Positions 57,081 to 64,000 of a stretch of 64,000 nt of DNA are shown here, piece after piece. The DNA lies in contig NZ_SRLB01000008.1 of the NCBI RefSeq assembly GCF_004745635.1, forward strand, positions 1 through 64,000, read 5' to 3'. Under the pieces are notes generated by a model, which saw only the letters and a program-made list of their open reading frames with translations, searched no databases and was not told where the DNA came from. The position numbers and the translations under genes were made by a program. Position 1 is the stretch's first letter. Each line of letters starts with the position of its first letter. The stretch is from Methylobacterium nonmethylotrophicum (GTDB taxonomy: Bacteria; Pseudomonadota; Alphaproteobacteria; Rhizobiales; Beijerinckiaceae).

Positions 57081-58190
57081 TCAAGGGGTCCAGCCCCGGA
57101 CGTCGGCGCCGCCGAACACGACCTGGTTGCGCAGCGGCGGACGCGACAGCCCGTAGAGCATCGGCGCGGTGCCGTCGCTCGCGGCCTCGAGCGCCGCCGC
57201 GTGCTCGGGCGACAGCCTCAGCCCGAGCGCCGCGACGTTGTCGCTCACCTGCTCGGTCCGGCTCACCCCCATCAGGGTCGAGGCGACGCCCGGCCGCCCC
57301 ACCACCCAGGCGAGAGCCACGCGGGCCGGCGTCTCGCCGGCCTCGGCGGCGACGCGCCTGAGCGCGTCGACGATTCCCCAGTTGCGCTCGGTGAACAGCG
57401 TGTCGCCGAAGGGATTGTCGCCGTCGAGCCGCCGGCCGCCCGCCGGGCGCTCGCCCGGCCCTGCCGCCTCGTTCGGCACGCCGCCCCGGCGCGGCGGGCC
57501 GGCCTCGACGGCGGCGCGGTCGTACTTGCCGGTCAGGAGGCCGTAGGCGAGCGGGCTCCAGGGCACGAGGCCCATTCCGAAGGCCCGGCCGAGGGGCGCG
57601 TGCTCATTCTCGACCCCGCGCTCGACGAGGGCGTAGAAGTATTGCAGCCCGATCGGCATCGGCCCGCCGCGCAGCCGCGCCAGCGTGGCGACCTCGGCCA
57701 CGTACCAGGCGGGCGTGTTGGACAGGCCCCAGTAGCGGATGCGGCCCGCCCGGATCAGGCCCGTCATCGTCTCCAGCAGTTCCTCGGCCGGGGTGAGGCC
57801 GTCCCAGACATGGACCCAGTAGAGGTCGATGAAGTCGGTGCGCAGCCGTGCCAGCGAGCGCTCGAGGGCGGCGCGGACGTGCCGCGCGCCGTTGCCGCCC
57901 TCGTGCGGGCCCCGGCCGGTCGCGAAACCGGATTTCGTGGCGATCACCAGCCGCTCGCGCAGGCCGCGTTCCGCCACGAGCCGGCCCACCATGTCCTCCG
58001 ACCGGCCGCCGGCATAGACGTCGGCCGTGTCGACGAAGTTGCCGCCGAGTTCGACGTAGCGGTCGAACACCGCGCGGCTGCCGGCCTCGTCCAGGCCCCA
58101 GCGCGGCGTGCCGAAGGTCATGGTGCCGAGGGCAAGCGGGCTGACGAGGAGCCCCGAGCGGCCGAGGGCGCGATACGATTGGAGGTCCAT
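57081..58190 (-). CDS. aldo/keto reductase
   Basis: The 369-residue TIM-barrel oxidoreductase has the catalytic Asp/Tyr region (FVDTADVYAGGRSED), the Lys in VIATKSGF and the His in YWVHVWDG. It reduces aldehydes or ketones with NADPH. ATG 58190 gives the family N-terminus (YRALGRSGLLVSPLALGTM). It is divergent from a LysR regulator 131 bp away that probably controls it. Confidence 0.9.
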   Translation of the reverse strand: MDLQSYRALGRSGLLVSPLALGTMTFGTPRWGLDEAGSRAVFDRYVELGGNFVDTADVYAGGRSEDMVGRLVAERGLRERLVIATKSGFATGRGPHEGGNGARHVRAALERSLARLRTDFIDLYWVHVWDGLTPAEELLETMTGLIRAGRIRYWGLSNTPAWYVAEVATLARLRGGPMPIGLQYFYALVERGVENEHAPLGRAFGMGLVPWSPLAYGLLTGKYDRAAVEAGPPRRGGVPNEAAGPGERPAGGRRLDGDNPFGDTLFTERNWGIVDALRRVAAEAGETPARVALAWVVGRPGVASTLMGVSRTEQVSDNVAALGLRLSPEHAAALEAASDGTAPMLYGLSRPPLRNQVVFGGADVRGWTP

Positions 58191-58321
58191 CAGGGCCTGT
58201 CTCCTGTCTCGTCGGCGCGGGGCCGCGACCGATCCGGGGGCGAGACGCGGCGAGGATGGACCGGGGCCGGCCCGCCGATTAGACGGGGCGCACCGCACGG
58301 GTTGCTGAAGGATTCTCAGCA

Positions 58322-59209
58322 GTGGATCGCGATCTCTGGTCCGGGCTCGCCGTCTTCGCGGCCATCGTCGAGGCCGGCAGCTTCGCGCGGGCCGCCGTGC
58401 GGCTCGGCCTGTCGGCCTCCGCCCTCAGCCACGCGATGCGGACGCTCGAGGACAAGCTCGGCACCCGCCTCATCGACCGGACCACGCGCTCGCTGGCGCC
58501 GACGCAGGCCGGCGCGGAGCTGCTGCTGAGCCTCCGCCCCGCCCTGGACTCCGTCGAGGGCGCCCTCGAGACCCTGGCCTCGTCCCGCGCGCGGCCCGCC
58601 GGCCGCGTCCGGGTGAACGCCCATCGGACGGCCGCCGTGCACGCCGTGCTGCCGCGCCTCGCCGGCTTCGCGGCCGCGTATCCCGACATCGCGGTCGAGC
58701 TCGTGGTCGATGACGGCCTCGTCGACATCGTGGCCGAGCGGTTCGATTGCGGGGTCCGGCACGAGGGCGAACTCCAGCGCGACATGATCTCGGTCCGCAT
58801 CAGCGATCCGGTGCCGCTCGTCTTCGTGGCCGCCCCCGCCTACCTCGCAGGCATTGCGCCGCCGCAGGGGCCCGACGACCTCGGCCGGCACCGCTGCCTG
58901 TGCTACCGCTACACCTCGTCCGGCACGATCCACGTCTGGGATTTTTCCGGCGGCGGGCGCCGGTTCGAGCGGACGGTGCCGGGCGCCTTCGTCACCAACG
59001 ACGTCGATCTGATGCGCGACGCCGCACTCGCCGGCCTCGGCATCGCCAGCCTGCCGCAGCCCTGCGTCGAAGCTCAGATCGCGACCGGCGCGCTCGTCGA
59101 GGTCCTGGCCGGCTGGGCCCCGGTCCTGCCGCCCAACCACCTCTACTATCCGAGCCGCCGCCAGCCGAGCGCCGCCTTCCGCGCCTTCGTGGAGGCACTG
59201 CGGATCTGA
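58322..59209 (+). CDS. LysR-family transcriptional regulator
   Basis: The 295-residue regulator has the winged HTH (FAAIVEAGSFARAAVRLGLS, residues 12-31) and a periplasmic-binding-like effector domain (about 90-295). The start is GTG 58322, which gives the usual MDRDLWSGLAVF N-terminus. Its likely target is the divergent aldo/keto reductase gene; its effector is unknown. Confidence 0.9.
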   Translation: MDRDLWSGLAVFAAIVEAGSFARAAVRLGLSASALSHAMRTLEDKLGTRLIDRTTRSLAPTQAGAELLLSLRPALDSVEGALETLASSRARPAGRVRVNAHRTAAVHAVLPRLAGFAAAYPDIAVELVVDDGLVDIVAERFDCGVRHEGELQRDMISVRISDPVPLVFVAAPAYLAGIAPPQGPDDLGRHRCLCYRYTSSGTIHVWDFSGGGRRFERTVPGAFVTNDVDLMRDAALAGLGIASLPQPCVEAQIATGALVEVLAGWAPVLPPNHLYYPSRRQPSAAFRAFVEALRI

Positions 59210-59222
59210 AGGCGGCCGCGCC

Positions 59223-59750
59223 TTACCGGCCCCTCAGGTAGTCGAGCATCGTCCCGGCATCCGAGACCTTGAGGCCGACCCCGGGCGGGTCGTCGCGAAA
59301 GCCGGGCTCGACGAACATCTTGACGATCCTGCCGTCCTCGACATGCATGGAGTAGCGCCAGCTGCGCATCCCCATCCCCTGCCGGCCGCGCCTGACCAGC
59401 ATGCCCATCTGGCGGGTGAAGTCGCCGTTGCCGTCCGGCAGCATGAACACCTTCTCGATGCCCTTGGACTTCGCCCATTGGTACATCACGAAGGCGTCGT
59501 TGACCGAGAGGCAGACGACCTGGTCGATGCCCAAAGCGGCGAAGTCGCCGGCATGCTGCTCGTAGCCCGGCAGGTGATCGTCCGAGCAGGCCGGCGTGAA
59601 GGCGCCGGGCACGGCGAACAGCACGATGCTGCGGCCGCCGAACACCGCGGCGGAGGTGACGTCCTTCCACTCGAACGGATTCGGCCCGCCGAGCGCATCG
59701 TTCCTGACGCGGGTGTGGAAGGTCACGTCCGGGACGGTGGCGGGCGGCAT
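59223..59750 (-). CDS. Prx5-type peroxiredoxin
   Basis: The 175-residue protein has the AhpC/TSA-like redoxin fold with the peroxidatic Cys in PGAFTPACSDDHLPGY. The rest (VNDAFVMYQWAKSKG, FMLPDGNGDFTRQMGM) matches the Prx5 (AhpE/PMP20) group, which reduces hydrogen peroxide and organic hydroperoxides using thiols. No second resolving Cys is evident, so it may be a one-Cys form. It converges on the LysR gene, 13 bp away. Confidence 0.9.
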   Translation of the reverse strand: MPPATVPDVTFHTRVRNDALGGPNPFEWKDVTSAAVFGGRSIVLFAVPGAFTPACSDDHLPGYEQHAGDFAALGIDQVVCLSVNDAFVMYQWAKSKGIEKVFMLPDGNGDFTRQMGMLVRRGRQGMGMRSWRYSMHVEDGRIVKMFVEPGFRDDPPGVGLKVSDAGTMLDYLRGR

Positions 59751-60072
59751 GGGCGACCTCGTTCGCTGAGCGGCGCGGATGGGCCGGAGCCTAGCCCCGG
59801 GCCCAACCTGTCGCCACGGCAAAAATCGGCTTGCCGGACGGCCGGACCGACGGCGCCGGCACGGCCCAGGATCGGAGTCGCGTGTCAGACATCGACCGTT
59901 CCCGATCGCGGCAAACCGTTCCGGCACGATTCCGCGACAAAGTCGCGCTTTCAAGAATCGTGCACCATATGTTTGTGTCTGTTGATATCCCGCCCCGGTG
60001 CCTATTTAACCTCCCGTAACGGGGGCCGGACCGCGATCCCGTGTGGCTCAGCCGACGGCACGGGGGTTCCTG
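59751..60072. other. gap upstream of the LOV kinase
   Basis: This 322-bp divergent gap should hold promoters of the peroxiredoxin and LOV-kinase genes. A perfect palindrome CGCGAC-AAA-GTCGCG lies at 59933-59947. The region 59948-60010 is relatively AT-rich and is the likely promoter stretch of the kinase. Nothing else is recognised. Confidence 0.45.
59933..59947. promoter_or_regulatory. palindrome in the LOV-kinase promoter region
   Basis: Six-bp arms CGCGAC and GTCGCG around AAA, about 130 bp upstream of the LOV-kinase start. Dimeric regulator binding is plausible; the regulator is unknown. Confidence 0.35.
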
Positions 60073-61695
60073 ATGGTCGACATCTCGGAGAAGCCGGATC
60101 TCGGCGGCCTCGGGCCCGCCGTGACGGCCCGCGGCCCGCGCGCCGTGACCGACACCCACTCGGACATCTTCTTCGCCGCCGTCGAGACGACGCGGATGCC
60201 GATGATCGTCACCGACCCGCACCAGCCGGACAACCCGATCGTCTTCGCCAACCAGGCCTTCCTGCGCATGACCGGCTACACGCCGGGCGAGCTGGTCGGC
60301 ACCAATTGCCGCTTCCTGCAAGGACCCGAGACCGACCGCGAGACGGTGGCGGAGGTGCGCCGCGCCATCGCCGAGCGCAAGGAGATCGCCACCGAGATCC
60401 TGAACTACCGCAAGGACGGCTCGACCTTCTGGAACGCGCTGTTCGTCTCGCCGGTCTACGATCAGGCGGGCGAGCTGGTCTATTTCTTCGGCTCGCAGCT
60501 CGACGTGTCGCGCCGGCGCGACGCGGAGCTGGCGCTGCACCAGGCCCAGAAGATGGAGGCCTTAGGCCAGCTCACCGGCGGCATCGCGCACGACTTCAAC
60601 AACCTGCTGCAGGTCATCAGCGGCTATACCGACGTGGTGCTGGCGCTCGCCGAGCACCCGACGATCGACGTCGCCCGGCTGCTCGGCGCCGGCGCGGCGA
60701 TCCGCGCCGCGACCGACCGCGCCGCCAGCCTGACCCACCAGCTCCTGGCCTTCGCCCGCAAGCAGCGCCTCGACGGCCGCGCCGTGAACCTCAACACCCT
60801 CGTGCGCGGCATGAACGAGATCAGCGGGCGCACGCTCGGCGATCACGTCGTGGTCCGCACCGACCTGTCGCCCGAGCTGTGGAACTGCCGCATCGACCCG
60901 ACCCAGGCCGAGGTCGCGATGCTCAACCTGCTGCTCAACGCCCGCGACGCGATGCCGGGCGGCGGCACCGTGACGATCACGACCGAGAACCTGACCGTCG
61001 ACGACGAGACGGCGCTCGTCCTGATGGTGCGGCCGGGCCCCTACGCGGTGGTGCAGATGCAGGATACCGGCACCGGCATGCCGCCCGAGATCCTGGCGCG
61101 GGTGCTGGAGCCGTTCTTCACCACGAAGGACGAGGGGCGCGGCACGGGCCTCGGCCTCGCGATGGTGTACGGCTTCGCCCGGCAATCCGGCGGCACGGTG
61201 CGGATCGCCTCCGAGCCCGGGCGGGGCACCACCGTGCGCCTGCTCTTCCCGGCCACCGACCAGGCCGTGACCGCCGAGCGCCGGCCGGCGCCGCGGGCCA
61301 CGGACCGTACCGGCACCGAGACGATCCTGGTGGTCGACGACCGGCCCGACGTCGCCGATACCGCCAAGGTGATCCTGGAGGATTTCGGCTACACGGTCCT
61401 GGTGGCGCACGGCGCGCAAGGAGCACTGGACGTCCTCGACGGCCACGACACGGTCGACCTGCTGTTCTCCGACCTGATCATGCCCGGCGGCATGAACGGC
61501 GTGCTGCTGGCCCGCGCCGCCCGCGAGCGCCAGCCGCGCATCAAGGTGCTCCTGACCACCGGCTACGCCGAGGCCTCGATCGAGCGGACCGATGCCGGCG
61601 GCAGCGAGTTCGAGATCATCAACAAGCCCTACCGCCGCCTGGAGCTGGCGCGGCGGGTGCGGCTGACGCTGGATGGGCCGACGGGGGTGGGATAG
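60073..61695 (+). CDS. LOV-domain hybrid histidine kinase
   Basis: The 540-residue protein has a LOV domain (about 35-145) with the flavin-reactive Cys79 in GTNCRFLQG, an HisKA domain with His173 in IAHDFNNLL, an HATPase domain (N box LLNARDAM, G box [14 protein letters not shown]) and a C-terminal receiver with Asp467 in LFSDLIMPG. Blue light would form a Cys-flavin adduct and change kinase activity. I chose ATG 60073; a GTG at 60043 adds ten residues. No response-regulator partner is adjacent, so it likely feeds its own receiver or a distant output. Confidence 0.92.
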   Translation: MVDISEKPDLGGLGPAVTARGPRAVTDTHSDIFFAAVETTRMPMIVTDPHQPDNPIVFANQAFLRMTGYTPGELVGTNCRFLQGPETDRETVAEVRRAIAERKEIATEILNYRKDGSTFWNALFVSPVYDQAGELVYFFGSQLDVSRRRDAELALHQAQKMEALGQLTGGIAHDFNNLLQVISGYTDVVLALAEHPTIDVARLLGAGAAIRAATDRAASLTHQLLAFARKQRLDGRAVNLNTLVRGMNEISGRTLGDHVVVRTDLSPELWNCRIDPTQAEVAMLNLLLNARDAMPGGGTVTITTENLTVDDETALVLMVRPGPYAVVQMQDTGTGMPPEILARVLEPFFTTKDEGRGTGLGLAMVYGFARQSGGTVRIASEPGRGTTVRLLFPATDQAVTAERRPAPRATDRTGTETILVVDDRPDVADTAKVILEDFGYTVLVAHGAQGALDVLDGHDTVDLLFSDLIMPGGMNGVLLARAARERQPRIKVLLTTGYAEASIERTDAGGSEFEIINKPYRRLELARRVRLTLDGPTGVG

Positions 61696-61990
61696 CGCAG
61701 CCGGCCAGCCTCGAGACGCGGAGTTCCGGCGTTTCCGACCGGCAACACGGCCGTGGCATGCCGCAAAGCAATGGCCCGCACGCCTGGTGGCCGAGCCAGG
61801 CGCAGACGGGTTTGCCGGACGGTCCCGACGGCCCCTCCTCCGGCCGGACGGGTCGTCTCAGGGTCGGCATCGCAACCTCGCCACCGGCTTTGCAGGCGAC
61901 GCAGAAGGTCAAGCGGGTATGCCTGACGACCGGCGACGGCACTCGGGTCGCGCGGCACCCCCGGATCGCGGCCGCCTCCGGTGAGCCGGC

Positions 61991-62263
61991 TCACCAGCGC
62001 GAGGGAGCCCGGCGGACAGCATAGGGCGTGCGCAGCGACCCGGTGACGATGGCGTCGATCCGGGATGGGGCGGCGTAGCGGGCGCGGCCCTGCGACGCGA
62101 CGAAGTTCGGCACGGCGGCACGACCCTCAAGGCCGCCCGGTGCGAGCGCCGGCGGGATCCCGGCCGGGGCGGTGTAGCTCTGCGCACGCGCGGACAGGGC
62201 TGAGAGCGCGATGAGGACGGCGGTGACCGGGAGCAGGGCCGGAATCGACAGGCGAGCGGACAT
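61991..62263 (-). CDS. small secreted protein, unknown
   Basis: The 90-residue product has a signal peptide (LLPVTAVLIALSALSARAQ, cleavage after ARA) and a short mature domain rich in Pro, Ala and Gly with no Cys. GGAG precedes ATG 62263 at a good distance. I do not recognise a family. It lies downstream of the 609-bp gap that follows the outer-membrane protein gene. Confidence 0.6.
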   Translation of the reverse strand: MSARLSIPALLPVTAVLIALSALSARAQSYTAPAGIPPALAPGGLEGRAAVPNFVASQGRARYAAPSRIDAIVTGSLRTPYAVRRAPSRW

Positions 62264-62872
62264 GCGAAGACTCCAGGTTGCTGTCGGGCGCCGCGGAGAC
62301 GCCCCACCTGGATGCGGATATGCTGTGCAGGACCGGCTTATCAATCGGCAGGGCCGGCACGGACATCGCGCAATCCGGCCGGAACCGCCCTCCGCCTCGA
62401 CCCGGGAGAGCGTCGAGTCATGGCGGAACAGCGATTCAAAACAATGATTTGCCGGAATTTTTGAGATTTTCGCCAGACCCCGCGCGCCGCGCGCGGCCAT
62501 GTGCGGTACGGTACGCACCCGCACGGTGCGCCGGCCCCACCCGGAACCCAGGACGGGTGGGACTCAGGTGCGGGCCCGCCCGACCTCGCGTGCCCCTGGC
62601 CAGATGCCTCGGCCGGTCCGTTCCGGAACCCACCGTGTTCCGCAGCACCGTGCCCGTTCTCGCCTCTCCGCCGGCCCGCGCCTATCGGTCGGCGCACCGG
62701 CCGGACGCGCCCCTGCCACGGCGCCCGGCGGCACGGAGGGCATCGCGAGCCACGCAACGAGGCGAAGACGGTCCGCAGCGGCAACACCGTGCCATTTCCG
62801 CCCTCCCGCCCTTGATCTCGCGCGCGCGGATCCGGCAGCGGCGCGGCAATCCAGGGCTGGAGCGGTGAGTGA
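62264..62872. other. 609-bp region without a supported gene
   Basis: Between the small secreted protein and the outer-membrane protein gene no frame looks protein-like; an open plus-strand frame at 62278-62868 is Arg/Pro-rich and lacks any motif. A local AT-rich patch (about 62425-62470) is probably the promoter of the small secreted protein. A CGGAAC...GTTCCG hairpin lies at 62624-62642. A small RNA cannot be excluded. Confidence 0.4.
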
Positions 62873-63877
62873 TCAGAACACGTGGAACGCCACCCCGGCC
62901 AGGAAGCTCTTCTCTTCCGTGCCCTTGAACGTCGCCGTCTCGACGTTGCCGAACTTGTTGAGCCAGTACTGGAAGCCGACGAAGACGTCGACCTTGTTGG
63001 GCTGGTCGTAGACGAGCTTGCCGACGTCGAGCACGAGGTTGGTGCGCGACAGGAATTCGAGGCCGCGCGGCGGATTGAACGCGTAGGCCGTGAGATCCCG
63101 GCTGATGCCGCGGCCCTTGGGCAGGACGATGTTGTTGAACCCGGTGACGCTGAGCGGCAGGCCGGTGAAGGACAGCGGAAAGCTGTAGACGATCTCGAAT
63201 TCCGGGACGGTGTTGAAGCTCTGGTCGCGGTCGGGCTGCGTGTTGAACCCGTTGCGGTTCCACTCCTTGTAGGCATGGGCCGAGAGGTTGAGGAAGCCCG
63301 CCGGCACGTCGAACGCGATGTTCAGGCCGCCGACGACGTCGCGCTTCTTCGAGCCGAAGGCGTCGTTCTGCGAGTTGGCGTCGAAGCCGAAGGAGAGCGA
63401 CACGTCCTTGACGAGGCCCGCCACCGCGAAGGCCTTGGTATTGGTGAGCGCGTTGAGGCTCAGCGTGCCGCGGTAGAGGCCGTAGGCTTCGGTGTTTCCG
63501 TAATCGGCGAAGTAGGGCGCCCCGATGCTGCCCGGCGGGTTGGTTGTGCCGGCGGGAAACTGCGAGCCCGATTTCAGGATGTCGAGCGAGAAGAAGTTGG
63601 TGCCGTAGGCCCAGGCATCCGCGTGCGCGATGTTGAGGATCTGCTTGGGCGCCTCACGGCTGCGGAAGGTCCCGTTGGCCTGCAGGATCTGGACTCCGGG
63701 TGTCACGGTCGGGAACTGGTAGCGGTAGCTGATCTGGGTGTCCGAGAACACGAAGAACGACGCGTCGACCGGCGGGACCACCGCGGCCGGAGCCTTCTTG
63801 GCCGGAACATCGGCAGCGCCGGCCGGACACATCGCCGCCACTCCGAGAACGGCCGCGGTGAGAATCCTGGCGAACAT
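62873..63877 (-). CDS. outer-membrane channel, Tsx-like
   Basis: The 334-residue precursor has a signal peptide (cleavage after GAA near residue 22) and alternating amphipathic strands ending in aromatic VAFHVF, as in beta-barrel porins. The opening region SFFVFSDTQISYRYQFP and KQILNIAHADAWAYGTNFFSLD resemble the nucleoside-channel (Tsx)/DUF5020 group. ATG 63877 has AGGA eight bases upstream. It may import nucleosides or related solutes across the outer membrane; substrate unproven. Confidence 0.7.
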   Translation of the reverse strand: MFARILTAAVLGVAAMCPAGAADVPAKKAPAAVVPPVDASFFVFSDTQISYRYQFPTVTPGVQILQANGTFRSREAPKQILNIAHADAWAYGTNFFSLDILKSGSQFPAGTTNPPGSIGAPYFADYGNTEAYGLYRGTLSLNALTNTKAFAVAGLVKDVSLSFGFDANSQNDAFGSKKRDVVGGLNIAFDVPAGFLNLSAHAYKEWNRNGFNTQPDRDQSFNTVPEFEIVYSFPLSFTGLPLSVTGFNNIVLPKGRGISRDLTAYAFNPPRGLEFLSRTNLVLDVGKLVYDQPNKVDVFVGFQYWLNKFGNVETATFKGTEEKSFLAGVAFHVF

Positions 63878-64000
63878 CGGCTCATTCCTTCCAAAAGTCC
63901 GCCCGTCCCGCAGCAACCGATGTGCCAGTCACGGAGAGCCCCATCCGGTCGACTTGCCCTCCTCAAGGGAACGTCACATTTTCGCAACATCGTGGGCGGA

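Noticed and set aside
62278..62868. A 196-codon plus-strand frame in the large gap
   Set aside because: Arg/Pro-rich composition, no motif, no ribosome site. Treated as non-coding.

Overview
The window looks like chromosomal DNA of a high-GC alphaproteobacterium, most probably a Methylobacterium or close relative. The reasons are the strongly GC-biased third codon positions, the gene order rpsB-tsf-pyrH-frr-uppS-cdsA-dxr-rseP-bamA-lpxD-fabZ-lpxA-lpxI-lpxB, the abundance of small conserved Hyphomicrobiales proteins (DUF3606, DUF3429), a LOV-type histidine kinase and many sensory or c-di-GMP genes. The genus is an inference; no rRNA or tRNA gene was seen.

Layout. (1) About 120-3300: a markedly AT-rich island with a tightly overlapped three-gene operon on the minus strand (HIT-fold protein, APH-like kinase, ThiL-like kinase). 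Its composition differs sharply from everything else, so it is probably acquired, and its function is unknown. (2) 3743-7622, minus strand: HD-GYP response regulator, Rrf2 regulator, dUTPase, CitE-like protein and a GntR regulator. A 29-bp tandem duplication at the dUTPase start creates a 10-codon leader frame. (3) 7720-11909, plus strand, divergent from gntR: MFS transporter, DUF2848 protein, membrane protein and amidase, probably an uptake and degradation unit for an amide or organic acid. (4) 12064-21310: DUF3606 protein, exported asparaginase, a diguanylate cyclase and a LuxR regulator (both with receivers lacking the acceptor Asp), XRE regulator with divergent oxidoreductase, topoisomerase IB, glycosyltransferase, methyltransferase. 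(5) 21371-26916: an orphan TrpX-like binding protein preceded by a decayed copy, then a complete four-gene polyamine/iron-type ABC importer. (6) 27152-34298: patatin phospholipase, ispG, kup, coaBC and two small proteins. (7) 34333-40156: a PAS-containing sigma-54 activator divergent from a NrtA/NrtB/NrtD-like importer plus cyanase. A perfect -24/-12 element and several palindromes lie between them, so this is a regulated cyanate-use locus. (8) 40225-40420: an extragenic element whose ends are reverse-complement hairpins. (9) 41416-57076: the housekeeping translation, isoprenoid, outer-membrane and lipid A cluster, punctuated by clear intrinsic terminators. (10) 57081-63877: aldo/keto reductase and divergent LysR regulator, peroxiredoxin, LOV hybrid histidine kinase, small secreted protein and an outer-membrane Tsx-like protein.

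How the genes work together. The essential cluster couples elongation (S2, EF-Ts, RRF) to UMP kinase, undecaprenyl-PP and CDP-diacylglycerol synthesis, the second MEP step (dxr; ispG lies about 17 kb upstream), periplasmic site-2 proteolysis, outer-membrane protein assembly and the lipid A steps from UDP-GlcNAc acylation to disaccharide formation. The accessory loci are mostly transporter-enzyme-regulator units with divergent regulators. The least explained part is the AT-rich HIT/APH/ThiL-like operon.
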